Assembly (NCBI RefSeq): GCF_030065885.1
Contig: NZ_JASJCS010000019.1
Location: forward strand, 1 to 36,651
From: Ilumatobacter sp.
GTDB taxonomy: Bacteria > Actinomycetota > Acidimicrobiia > Acidimicrobiales > Ilumatobacteraceae
DNA: 36,651 nucleotides
Direction: 5' to 3'
Below are positions 18,349-25,928 of the stretch, in pieces. The translations under genes and the position numbers were made by a program. The notes below the pieces were generated by a model that was not told the origin of the DNA, did not search any database, and saw only the letters and a list, made by a program, of their open reading frames with translations. The first letter of the stretch is position 1. The number at the start of each line of letters is the position of its first letter.

Positions 18349-19800
18349 TCACGACTCCTGCATCTTGTGGGAGAACCTCAGGATGATGAACTCGGCCGGG
18401 CGGACGGCCGCCATGCCGATCTCGACGATGAGTCGGCCTTCGAGGATGTCCTGGGCCGACATGGTCTCGCCCAGACCCACCTTGACGAAGAAGGCGTCGT
18501 CGGCGACGGCGCCGGCGAGCGCACCCTCGCGCCACTTCTGGCTGAGGTAGTTCTCGATCATGGCCTTGACCTTGACCCACAGCGGCGCCGCGTTGGGCTC
18601 GAACACCGCCCAGCCCGTCGACTTCTTCACCGATTCCTCGACCATGTTGTAGAAGCGTCGGACCGACACGTAGCGCCACTCGTTGTCGTTGCCCGCCAGG
18701 GTCCTGGCGCCCCAGACGTAGATGCCCTTGCCGGCGAAGGTCCTGATCGCGTTGACCGACTTGCCTGCGTTGGCGTCGACGTTGAGGCCGTCCTGGATGG
18801 CGTCGTCGATGCGGACGGTCGGCTTGGCGACCAGGTTGAGGCTGACGTTCGCCGGGGACTTCCAGACGCCGCGGGTCCGGTCGACCTTGGCCATGACGCC
18901 GGCGACCGCCGGGCTCGGCGGCAGCGTCATCCGCGCGGCCGCGATCGCCGCCGCGACTGCGGCGTAGATCGAGTTGGTGGCCTTCAGATCCTCGATCGCG
19001 AGCTCGTACGCCTCCTGTCCCTGGCTTCCGTCCAGGGCCGCCGCACCTGCCGTCGTCGTGTCGATCCCGGCGGCTGTGGAGAGCTCGGTCAGCGACTTCT
19101 CCTCCGCCGCGCTGTCGACGAGCTGGATGTCGTCGAAGCGATAGTTGACGGGGATGATCGTCTCGAGGTGCGGCGCGTACGCCGCTCCGTACTTGAGCGC
19201 GTTGTTGCCGACCTTGGTACGGAACTCCGAGACATCGGCGTCGAACGTCGCCCCGACCTCTCGGATGTCGAACACACCGATGCGGTCCATCAGCGTCTGG
19301 CACTGCGACAGCGTCGTGGTCTGGAGGCCGGCGAACTGGTCGGCGTTGTCGAGCTTGATCCCGTCCGGGAAGAGGATCATCGTGGGTTCGTCGTACTTCG
19401 CAACCGCGTTGATCCCGGCGGTGAGCTCGGTGTTGTCGATGTCGTCGTCGTGCGTGCCGACCGAGACGATGTAGCAGGGTCCACCGCCGTTGGCGTAGAA
19501 CAGCTGCAGCGCGTAGTAGAGGAGATGGGTGGGCTCGAACTCGACCGTCTGCGGCTCGAGGTCGGCGTTCAGCGTGACCTTCAGCTTGTCGGCGTCCGGC
19601 CGAGCGCCGCCGCCGAAGAGCTCGCGGTACTCGACGAGCGACTTGATCCGCGTCGGTTCGAGGAGGAGCGACACCCCTTTCCGGTCGTGTTTCTCGGTGT
19701 ACCCGACGAACGCGGGGACGGCGGTCTCCACCTCCGCCACCGACGGCGGGAAGACCGAGATCTCCTCGACGAAAACACCGGGTGTCTTGTAGGTGGGCAT
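18349..19800 (-). CDS. Contractile tail sheath protein (Afp2/3/4-like)
   Basis: A 483-aa protein that starts MPTYKTPGVFVEEISVFPP and ends with VSVRRFYNMVEESVKKST and PAEFIILRFSHK, the conserved N-terminal and C-terminal arms by which sheath subunits interlock. The middle has the tail-sheath fold (RTFAGKGIYVWGARTLAG). It is the only sheath gene in the window, whereas Afp has three. The start is supported by a GAAGGG ribosome-binding site. It is 24 bases downstream of the 359-aa gene. The N-terminal PGVFVEE segment is diagnostic for the family, so the call is secure. Confidence 0.96.
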   Translation of the reverse strand: MPTYKTPGVFVEEISVFPPSVAEVETAVPAFVGYTEKHDRKGVSLLLEPTRIKSLVEYRELFGGGARPDADKLKVTLNADLEPQTVEFEPTHLLYYALQLFYANGGGPCYIVSVGTHDDDIDNTELTAGINAVAKYDEPTMILFPDGIKLDNADQFAGLQTTTLSQCQTLMDRIGVFDIREVGATFDADVSEFRTKVGNNALKYGAAYAPHLETIIPVNYRFDDIQLVDSAAEEKSLTELSTAAGIDTTTAGAAALDGSQGQEAYELAIEDLKATNSIYAAVAAAIAAARMTLPPSPAVAGVMAKVDRTRGVWKSPANVSLNLVAKPTVRIDDAIQDGLNVDANAGKSVNAIRTFAGKGIYVWGARTLAGNDNEWRYVSVRRFYNMVEESVKKSTGWAVFEPNAAPLWVKVKAMIENYLSQKWREGALAGAVADDAFFVKVGLGETMSAQDILEGRLIVEIGMAAVRPAEFIILRFSHKMQES

Positions 19801-19824
19801 GGTTCGCTATCCCTTCAGAGTTGG

Positions 19825-20904
19825 TCAGACGTAGACGTAGAGGGTCGAGATCAGGTCGTCGGGACCGGTTCCTGCTTCGAGCGGCGTGGACGCACCCGGT
19901 GACGGCAGGACCATGGATGACCCGTTGAGCCCGGTGAGGGTCAGTGCGGCGGGCCTCTCGCTCAGCGCTCGCCGGGCTTGGGCCGTGAAGACCGCTCGCG
20001 TGCCGTCGACCTGTCTGGTAAACGATGGCCCCCCGTCGATCGCCAGGCCCGTGAGGTCGAGCTCGAGCGGGCGGTTCTTGCTGACGACGACGTAGCGCCA
20101 CGTCGTCGGTCGCGGGACGAGGCGCAGCGTGTAGGTCCTCGCGGTGACGGCGTCGCCGTTCAGGAATCGATAGGCAGGTGGCACGCGGTCGACGCCGTCC
20201 GATGCGAAGCCGTCGGTCCTGTCGAAGATCTCGATCAAGCCCAGCGGGCTTCTCCCGCGCAGCTCGGGGGCCTTGACGACCGCTCGCGACCCCCCTGCGT
20301 CGTCGCTGATCGTGTACCGACCTGGCGGCAGCCGGTCCCACCCCTCGATCGAGTACTCGCTCTGAGCCGTTGCGGGGTCCGGAGACTGCACCGCGACGTC
20401 GAGCACGTCAGCGCCGAAGCGGTCTCGGCACGTGACCTGTGCACCCGTCACCGGTGGGTCGACCCGGTGCACGAGCTCGGGCGCGGCCTCGATCCAGACC
20501 GGCGGTCCCCGCCGAGCGCCGGCAACGGCGTCGCCGAGGAAGAGGTCGGCGCCGGCGACGTCCCGGCGCAGGTTGTCGAAGCACCACAGCTGCCGGCCCG
20601 GCCGGGCCCGCGGCAGGTCGGTGATGCTCGCGAGATACGGCGCCGCGGCATCGATCGTGAAGACGAATCGGAGACCGCCAGCGCCGGCCGGACGCACGAG
20701 CTCGGGGGCGGCGGAGACAGCCGAGTCGATCTCGGCGTAGACCGAACACCCCCGATCGGACGGCCGGAACACGAAGGCGTGGTTGCGCATCAGCTGCGCC
20801 GTGTCGGCGGTCGGTCTGATCTCGAGGTCCGCGCCCGGGTGGCCGGCGCGGTAGTACGCGTGCTCGATGTCGATCGAGAACAGGGGCGCGTACGTCGTCC
20901 GCAT
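19825..20904 (-). CDS. Unrecognised 359-aa eCIS-associated protein
   Basis: The gene lies between the DUF4255 gene (3 bases upstream) and the sheath gene. The protein opens TTYAPLFSIDIEHAYYRAG and ends GTGPDDLISTLYVYV. It is predicted to be mostly beta-strand with no signal peptide, no transmembrane segment and no cysteine-rich site. I know no named domain, although I recall proteins of comparable size and position in other eCIS loci. Its place suggests a structural protein for the cap or the sheath-distal end, but this is inference only. A homologue survey could show whether it follows the DUF4255 gene in other loci. Confidence 0.8.
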   Translation of the reverse strand: MRTTYAPLFSIDIEHAYYRAGHPGADLEIRPTADTAQLMRNHAFVFRPSDRGCSVYAEIDSAVSAAPELVRPAGAGGLRFVFTIDAAAPYLASITDLPRARPGRQLWCFDNLRRDVAGADLFLGDAVAGARRGPPVWIEAAPELVHRVDPPVTGAQVTCRDRFGADVLDVAVQSPDPATAQSEYSIEGWDRLPPGRYTISDDAGGSRAVVKAPELRGRSPLGLIEIFDRTDGFASDGVDRVPPAYRFLNGDAVTARTYTLRLVPRPTTWRYVVVSKNRPLELDLTGLAIDGGPSFTRQVDGTRAVFTAQARRALSERPAALTLTGLNGSSMVLPSPGASTPLEAGTGPDDLISTLYVYV

Positions 20905-20907
20905 GGC

Positions 20908-21474
20908 TCACTCGTTGATCCGGATCTCCGACACGAGCGCCGGCTCGGCTTCCACCCGGGTGTCGCGGATCCGCAGGAGCCCGGCCTTGTACATCACGCA
21001 CGGCATGAGCTTGGCGCCGATCGCCCCCCAGAGGTCGTTCTGCTGTTCGAAGCTCAGCGTGAAGAGCTCGAAGGTCACCTTCGCCTCCTCCACGGGGTCC
21101 CACGCCGGGTCGGCGATCGAGAAGACCGCACGGTGCTGGAAGAACGCGACCACGTGTGCGATCGACTTCAGCGCCTCGGCGTACTCCGTCGAGTTGGCCG
21201 CGAACAGCACGTACAGGTTCACGTTGATCTCGGGTCGCACGAACTGCGACGTGCCGTCGGCCGCGCGTTCGAACGGATCGACCGGTCGGAACACGCGGTC
21301 CTGCTCGACGTTGACCAGCATGGCGACGACCTTGTCTCCGACCTTCTCGTTCGGCTTCCCGTCGGGGGTCATCAACCGGTCGGCGACGACGCGGTCGGGG
21401 GTTGGTCCCGGCGCGCGCAGGTTGAGGTACTCGTTGAGCTCGGAGACGACGTGCGCGACGGCCAAGTGGATCAT
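20908..21474 (-). CDS. DUF4255 protein, eCIS tail terminator/cap (Afp16-like)
   Basis: A 188-aa protein starting MIHLAVAHVVSELNEYLN. The C-terminal half contains RPEINVNLYVLFAANST, then a helix with AVFSIADPAWDPVEEAKVTFEL. These features are typical of the DUF4255 family, whose Afp16/Pvc16 members cap the sheath and tube. It is shorter than Afp16, so it may be only the conserved N-terminal domain. The ATG 21474-21472 has a GAGGGCGG ribosome-binding site; the open frame starts at 21537 but the extra 21 residues lack such support. It is the first gene of the compact structural run. Confidence 0.88.
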   Translation of the reverse strand: MIHLAVAHVVSELNEYLNLRAPGPTPDRVVADRLMTPDGKPNEKVGDKVVAMLVNVEQDRVFRPVDPFERAADGTSQFVRPEINVNLYVLFAANSTEYAEALKSIAHVVAFFQHRAVFSIADPAWDPVEEAKVTFELFTLSFEQQNDLWGAIGAKLMPCVMYKAGLLRIRDTRVEAEPALVSEIRINE

Positions 21475-21536
21475 CGGCCCGCCCTCGTCCGTGCCAGTCG
21501 AGCAACCACCCGATTCCCTTCCTGGGATGCCCGTCA

Positions 21537-21553
21537 TGCACGGCTGCCGTGCA
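21537..21553. repeat. Perfect 8-bp inverted repeat in the PAAR-DUF4255 gap
   Basis: TGCACGGC-T-GCCGTGCA is a 17-base palindrome. It lies 63 bases before the DUF4255 start in a gap of 266 bases (21475-21740) that has no credible gene. The gap has only a weak minus-strand promoter candidate (TATTGT, 21615-21620, with no convincing -35). The repeat could be an operator, a hairpin that modulates read-through, or part of a 5' leader. No T-run follows, so it is not a classic terminator. Confidence 0.5.
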
Positions 21554-21740
21554 GATGCCGATCACCCTGGGTTGGAAGCAAGGGCGTGGTCGTCGCACAC
21601 CCTCCTCAACTGCGACAATACGCCGCGCGGACGCGTCGCCGAAAGGGATTTATCGGTCGGATGTGCGACGGGTCCGACCCTGGGATGCAGTGGCGTCCGC
21701 GATCGTTCGCGCGGCCATCCGCCGGTCATCGGCCGGCCGT

Positions 21741-22130
21741 CTACGGCACCTCGGTCGTCGTCTGGCCGGGCGACGACACCGTGATGGTGCCGCCCCAGTT
21801 GCACATGCACTGCGAGCTGTCGTTGAGCGCAGGGTTGCCGGCGATCGTGACCGTCGACGAGCCCGGCGACCACGGCGCCGACGTTGCCGGGATGCACGGC
21901 ATCGGGGTGAGCACGCCGAGCGCGGCGGCCGTCGCCGCGGCGACGGTGGGGTTCGACATCGACGTGCACATCGCGAACGGCATGATGTTCAGCATCGGCA
22001 CGTGATCCATGATCGTGGCCGACGGCTGGCTGCTCGAGTTCGTCTGCGCGGTGGGGAGCACCATCAGGGTCCCCGGCGCCGTGCCGAATGAGCACGACAG
22101 CGACGCTCCGTTGCAGACCAGCTGGCCCAT
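21741..22130 (-). CDS. PAAR-like DUF4280 spike-tip protein
   Basis: A 129-aa protein. It has the DUF4280 pattern: VCNGASLSCSFGTAPGTL, MDHVPMLNIMPFAMCTSMSN with a His-Cys pair, then PMPCIP, ending NDSSQCMCNWGGTITVSSPG. Cysteines at 6, 13, 55, 79, 108 and 110 and His43 could bind metal. DUF4280 proteins are PAAR-like and cap the spike of contractile systems. It follows the TIR gene by 23 bases, with a strong GGAGGT ribosome-binding site at 22135-22140. It sits away from the VgrG-like gene, next to the putative effector, which is a PAAR/effector pairing familiar from type VI systems. Confidence 0.9.
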   Translation of the reverse strand: MGQLVCNGASLSCSFGTAPGTLMVLPTAQTNSSSQPSATIMDHVPMLNIMPFAMCTSMSNPTVAAATAAALGVLTPMPCIPATSAPWSPGSSTVTIAGNPALNDSSQCMCNWGGTITVSSPGQTTTEVP

Positions 22131-22153
22131 CGAGACCTCCGACGATCAGACCG

Positions 22154-23548
22154 CTAGGCCTGGACGAACATCGTGTTGGTCAGCCAGCCCAGCACCTCGG
22201 CATCGCGGGTGCCGTTCGCGGTGACGAACACGTCCTGGCAGCCGGGGACCTGCGCCATCGCCTGCCGGGCCTCCTCGAGGGTCGCCTCGGGGCCGACGGT
22301 GCCGAACGTCGAGCTGAACATCGCGGCCATTTCGTCGTCGGCCAGCAGGTCGGCGAGCGTCAGCGCTGCGGTGTCGGCCCCGGTGAACGACTTCGCGGCG
22401 ATGAACTCCATGATCATCGAGCGGTGAGCGATCATGCGGGGCTTGCCCTCGCCGTCGATGATCGGGATCCGCGACTTGTCGCCGGCGAGCACGTCGGTCA
22501 GCAGCCGGTCGCCGGCACCTGCGTCCGAGAGCCGCAGCGAGCTCACGTTCTCCATGGTGAGCATGCGGTCGCCGGCGAGAATGGCCGGGCTCCGGACGCG
22601 CATGAACAACACGTTGAAGTGACACGTCGCGTCGTCGCCGGGGATGCTGTAGGTGGCGACGTGTGGGAGGTGGAGCCGACCGCCGTCGGCCTCGTACGGG
22701 GCCCATGCGACCGGCATCAGCTCCTGCCGGATCGCCGCCACCACCTGGCGAACGACCGACTGCAGCCACGGCGGCAAGGTCGCGGCGGGCGATCGCCCGT
22801 CGTCGATCCCCGCGAGTCGCGCGATCGTCGTCGTCGGTCCGATCGCGATGTTGAACAGGCCGTCGGCGCGCAGGCTCGTGTCGATGCGAGCGTCGTCGAG
22901 CAGGCACCTCGCGGCGAGGTCCTCCCGCTCGGTCGGGCCCGCTTCCCGGATCGCCTTGACCCGTTCGCCCGGCAGTTCGATCCGCACGAACGGACTGGTG
23001 ACCTGTTCGGCGAGCTCACGGCGATGGCGGGCGATCGGTTCTTGCAGGCTGTCGTACAGCGTCTGGGCGAGCTCCTTGAGCCGCGGTTCTCGCACGCCGT
23101 AGCCGGTCAGTGGTTGGCCGTGATGCGGGATGAACTCCGGGCTCGTGCAGAGCTGCACGACGAGCGTCTCGATCGACTCCAACGACGTCGCGTCGATTCG
23201 GAGCAAGGTGCCGTAGACCACGGGGGCCTGATTGCCGCACTGGATCACGACGACGTTCGTCCGCGTCGCATCGTTCGGGTCGGTGGCCACGCCGCACTCC
23301 CACATGCAGTACGACCAGTCCTGCGTCTCGTCGGTGAACACGAGGAACAGCACCTGGGTCTTGGCGAGTCCGTCCCGCAGGCTCTCGTTGAGATCCCGGC
23401 CGACGCGGGGCCCCTCGAATTCGCGTGCTGATGACAGATGTATATCAACGTTTGCATGACCGACATCGCGCACGAAGTTCGCCAAGACGAGGGCGATGTC
23501 CCGATCCGCATGCTTGTGACTGACGAAGAAGTACGGATTGGTCACCAC
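22154..23548 (-). CDS. TIR domain + unknown middle region + CBS pair, candidate eCIS effector
   Basis: A 464-aa protein starting GTG GTG (23548 or 23545; GGAG at 23553-23556 is 7 bases before the second). Residues 5-115 are a TIR-like fold: YFFVSHKHADRD, then DIHLSS and VLFLVFTDETQDWSYCMWECG. Glu84 in that motif is positioned like the catalytic glutamate of NAD-hydrolysing TIR enzymes. Residues about 186-330 match no domain I recognise. Residues about 345-464 look like a CBS pair: DKSRIPIIDGEGKPRMI, then VGPEATLEEARQAM and CQDVFV. CBS pairs bind adenine nucleotides and might gate the enzyme. It heads the eCIS locus and precedes the PAAR-like gene. It may be translocated cargo, a self-acting suicide enzyme or a regulator; none is proven. 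Confidence 0.78.
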   Translation of the reverse strand: MVTNPYFFVSHKHADRDIALVLANFVRDVGHANVDIHLSSAREFEGPRVGRDLNESLRDGLAKTQVLFLVFTDETQDWSYCMWECGVATDPNDATRTNVVVIQCGNQAPVVYGTLLRIDATSLESIETLVVQLCTSPEFIPHHGQPLTGYGVREPRLKELAQTLYDSLQEPIARHRRELAEQVTSPFVRIELPGERVKAIREAGPTEREDLAARCLLDDARIDTSLRADGLFNIAIGPTTTIARLAGIDDGRSPAATLPPWLQSVVRQVVAAIRQELMPVAWAPYEADGGRLHLPHVATYSIPGDDATCHFNVLFMRVRSPAILAGDRMLTMENVSSLRLSDAGAGDRLLTDVLAGDKSRIPIIDGEGKPRMIAHRSMIMEFIAAKSFTGADTAALTLADLLADDEMAAMFSSTFGTVGPEATLEEARQAMAQVPGCQDVFVTANGTRDAEVLGWLTNTMFVQA

Positions 23549-23651
23549 TCAACTCCGTTCACTCGGACGAGCGTCGTCGATGTCGCTCGCCTGCACCAAT
23601 GAGGGTCGATGAACGTGTGGTTCCCGACGCCCACCGGCCTCGCCACTTCTG

Positions 23652-23680
23652 ACGATACACACCGTCCGATCGCGTGTCAT
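23652..23680 (-). promoter_or_regulatory. Candidate promoter of the TIR-PAAR unit
   Basis: On the minus strand ATGACA (23680-23675) and TATCGT (23657-23652) are 17 bases apart, with 5/6 and 4/6 matches to the -35 and -10 consensus. The predicted start would be about 97 bases before the GTG of the TIR gene. It is supported by sequence match only. Confidence 0.35.
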
Positions 23681-23903
23681 CCGACGGATCGAGCGCAGCA
23701 CGAGTGGCGTCGCATGTGCCCCACTCGGGCAGCCGCGACGGGCCGCCCCCCGACCGCGCGGCCGGCGAAGCTTCACGTCTCGGTCGTCAACGCCTCCTCC
23801 GAGGCTCACGAACGCGCCCGGAGCTTCCTCGGTACGAGGCTGCGATCCCACTTCCGAGGTGGTTCGGAACGGCAGCCCTGAGTCGCGGGCAGCGACCGTG
23901 CCG

Positions 23904-23923
23904 CCGAGCGGTGCACGGCTCGG
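23904..23923 (-). terminator. Weak terminator-like hairpin after the hydratase gene
   Basis: CCGAGC and GCTCGG form a 6-bp stem with an 8-base loop, 16 bases downstream of the stop at 23940. No T-run is present in the transcript sense. Confidence 0.22.
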
Positions 23924-23939
23924 AAACGACCCGAGGCCT

Positions 23940-24695
23940 TCAGGTGATGAGTGCGATCCCGGCGAGCGCCGGCGAGCGCACCGAGTACGTCGTGCCGGCG
24001 ACGACGTCGTACGGGGCGGTGAGGCCGCCGGTGAACACGATGTCGCCCGCTCGGAGAGCTCCACCCTCGGCGGCGAGCGACCGGGCCAGCCACGCCACCG
24101 CCTCACACGGGTCACCGAGTGCGTTGGAACCGTCGCCGGTCCGAACCGTCGCGCCGTCGGAGAGCTCGATGCGGACGGCGGACGGGTCGGCGACCACGGC
24201 GAAGTCGCCGATCACGATGCGAGCACAGGAGGAGTTGTCGGCGGTGTTGTCCAGCAGGTCGAAGTCGTAGCTGGGCCAGCGCGGATCGACGACCTCGATG
24301 CCCAGCGCCCACGTGCCACCCGACCGGGCCACGGCGGACGCGGTCGCGTCGCCGCCGACGTCCACCGCGCACCGGTGGACGAGCTCGGGTTCGAGCTTCG
24401 GATGGATGAGTGCATCGAGCTCGAGGCGGCCGTCGCAGACCTGGCTCCGCCACAGCGTGCCCCAGTTCGGACGCTCGATGCCGAGCGCCTCGCGCATCGC
24501 CGCCGAGGTCCAGCCCAGCTTGTAGCCGATGCGGGTGTCACCGGCGGCGAGGCGTTGCGCGTCTCGCTCCCGTGCGACCGCCCGCGCATCCGCCCAATCC
24601 ACATCTGGGAACCGCGCCGTGATCAGCTCGGCGGGCGTCGCCGTGCGCTCGGCCTCGGCGAGCTCGCCGGCGAGACGCGACGCATCGATCGCCAT
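23940..24695 (-). CDS. 2-keto-4-pentenoate hydratase/decarboxylase family protein (FAH fold)
   Basis: A 251-aa protein starting at the ATG 24695-24693; the open frame to 24800 adds only Arg-rich residues that overlap the preceding gene. It carries IGYKLGWTSAAMREALGI, then HPKLEPELVHR with the two metal-binding Glu, and DNTADNSSCARIVIGD, all typical of MhpD/DmpE/DmpH enzymes. These act on 2-hydroxypentadienoate or 4-oxalocrotonate. It differs from both paralogues in region 3 (YKLGWTS instead of RKIGLTS/VKMGLTS), so its substrate may differ. It ends the GntR-GlcG-hydratase unit. A hydratase of a related catechol pathway is the simplest role, but which reaction is unclear. Confidence 0.82.
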   Translation of the reverse strand: MAIDASRLAGELAEAERTATPAELITARFPDVDWADARAVARERDAQRLAAGDTRIGYKLGWTSAAMREALGIERPNWGTLWRSQVCDGRLELDALIHPKLEPELVHRCAVDVGGDATASAVARSGGTWALGIEVVDPRWPSYDFDLLDNTADNSSCARIVIGDFAVVADPSAVRIELSDGATVRTGDGSNALGDPCEAVAWLARSLAAEGGALRAGDIVFTGGLTAPYDVVAGTTYSVRSPALAGIALIT

Positions 24696-24705
24696 GCGGC
24701 GCCCG

Positions 24706-25131
24706 TCAGACGTCGAGGGCGGCGACAGCGGCCGCCGCGATCTCGTGATCCTGCGCTTCGGTCGCGCCCGACACCCCGATCGCGCCGGCCACCTCGCCAC
24801 CGACCAGCACCGGTACGCCGCCGCCGACGGTGATCAACCCCTCGACGTTGCCGGCGACGCCGTGCAGCAGCGCCGGGTCGGCGTTGAAGTCCGTAGCCAG
24901 CTCGGTGGTAGGTGCACCGGCAGCGGCCGCGGTCCACGCCTTCTTGGCGGCGACCGTGAGTGAGAACGTCGGGCTGCCGTCCATTCGCTCCATCGTCAAC
25001 GGGTCGCCTGCCGGGTCGCTCACGTGGATGACGACGGCGACGCCGAGCGACTCGGCGTGCCGGCGCGCGGCGTCGAGCAGGGACCGGGCACCTTCGAGCG
25101 ACAACCGCGGGCGCATGGTGATCGCAGTCAT
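24706..25131 (-). CDS. GlcG/HbpS family (DUF336) protein
   Basis: A 141-aa protein. It matches the GlcG/HbpS family: LSLEGARSLLDAARRHAESL, then MERMDGSPTFSLTVAAKKAW and GGGVPVLVGGEVAGAIGVSG, AQDHEIAAAAV. Members include heme-binding HbpS and proteins found in many aromatic and glycolate operons. The exact role is not known here; it might help a cofactor or substrate step of the catechol pathway. It follows the GntR gene by 6 bases and precedes the hydratase by 10 bases, with no strong ribosome-binding site, so coupling with the GntR gene is likely. Confidence 0.85.
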   Translation of the reverse strand: MTAITMRPRLSLEGARSLLDAARRHAESLGVAVVIHVSDPAGDPLTMERMDGSPTFSLTVAAKKAWTAAAAGAPTTELATDFNADPALLHGVAGNVEGLITVGGGVPVLVGGEVAGAIGVSGATEAQDHEIAAAAVAALDV

Positions 25132-25137
25132 CGGCAG

Positions 25138-25860
25138 CTACCCGGTCCGGGCTTCACCGGCCCCGTGGAGCAGCGACAGCACGTCGGTCGTGCGCTGGAT
25201 GTGCATCGCAGCCACGTCACACGCCGTGTCAGCGTCGCGTGCGAGGGTGGCCTCCATGAGGGCCGTGTGCTCGGCATGTACGTCGCGCGGCACGCTGCGA
25301 TCGGTCAGCGCCATCCGCCGGTAGCGCTGGGTGTGGTGGAAGAGCATGTCGAGCATGTGCAGCACCCACCTCGACCCGCAGGCGGCCGTCGTCGCGTCAT
25401 GGAACTGCTGGTTGCGGATCTCCCACTCGGCCGCCGCGCCGTCCAACCGGTTGTCGACCGCCTCCTGCGCCTTGGCGAGCCGGTGGAACGTGGCCACGAT
25501 GCCGGCCTCCCAGTCGTCGTCACCGGTGGCGATCGACTCGCGCAGCGCATGGGTCTCGAGCAGGATGCGGGTGCTGCTGATGTCCTGCAGGTCGTCGAGC
25601 GAGATCGGCGCGACGGCGAACCCACGCTGACCTCGAGCCGTCACCAGCCCATCGGGCAAGAGCAGCGACAGCGACTCGCGGATCGTCGACGATCCGACCC
25701 CGTAGCGCTTCCGCAGGTGTTCGACGGCGAGCTTCGTGCCGGGCGTGAGCACACCTGAGACGATGTCCTCGCGAATCGCGTTGACCGTCTCCTCGACCCG
25801 GGTCAGCGGTGTCACCGACCCGTCGCCGGGTGCTGCGCTGTCGATGTCGAGGGTGCTCAT
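25138..25860 (-). CDS. GntR/FCD-family transcriptional regulator, divergent to the phenol operon
   Basis: A 240-aa protein from ATG 25860-25858, with a strong AGGAAGG ribosome-binding site. The N-terminal winged helix (about 23-85) has the FadR-type pattern: VEETVNAIREDIVSGVLTPG, then LAVEHLRKRYGVGSSTIRES and ARGQRGFAVAP. The C-terminal FCD domain (about 95-225) contains ILLETHALRES, NQQFHDATTAACG and DVHAEHTALMEA. FCD domains often bind a metal and a pathway organic acid. It is divergent from dmpK, with the palindrome array between them, so it is probably an autoregulated repressor relieved by a pathway metabolite. The open frame reaches 26718, but this crosses the divergent promoter and dmpK and is spurious. 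Confidence 0.93.
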   Translation of the reverse strand: MSTLDIDSAAPGDGSVTPLTRVEETVNAIREDIVSGVLTPGTKLAVEHLRKRYGVGSSTIRESLSLLLPDGLVTARGQRGFAVAPISLDDLQDISSTRILLETHALRESIATGDDDWEAGIVATFHRLAKAQEAVDNRLDGAAAEWEIRNQQFHDATTAACGSRWVLHMLDMLFHHTQRYRRMALTDRSVPRDVHAEHTALMEATLARDADTACDVAAMHIQRTTDVLSLLHGAGEARTG

Positions 25861-25928
25861 GGCGTCCTTCCTGCTTCGTTCTCGGGGGGGCGTCGACGCC
25901 CGGCAGGACGTCGGAGGATCCGCGTAGT

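Larger units (their letters stand above)
23549..23939. other. 391-base spacer upstream of the TIR gene
   Basis: No credible gene is seen: the short frames (for example plus 23609-23881) have no ribosome-binding site or recognisable product. The spacer separates two tandem minus-strand units. It should contain the promoter of the TIR-PAAR unit (see 23652-23680) and the end of the hydratase transcript. A GC-rich hairpin, CCGAGC-8 nt-GCTCGG at 23904-23923, lies 16 bases past the hydratase stop, but no T-run follows, so it is a weak terminator candidate. Confidence 0.5.

Noticed and set aside
193..23548. Prophage or type VI secretion system
   Set aside because: No capsid, terminase, portal, integrase or lysis gene, and no TssJLM or ClpV; gene set matches an eCIS.
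23609..23881. A 90-codon plus-strand frame in the spacer upstream of the TIR gene
   Set aside because: No ribosome-binding site, no recognisable motif and a composition of Arg/Thr/Pro.
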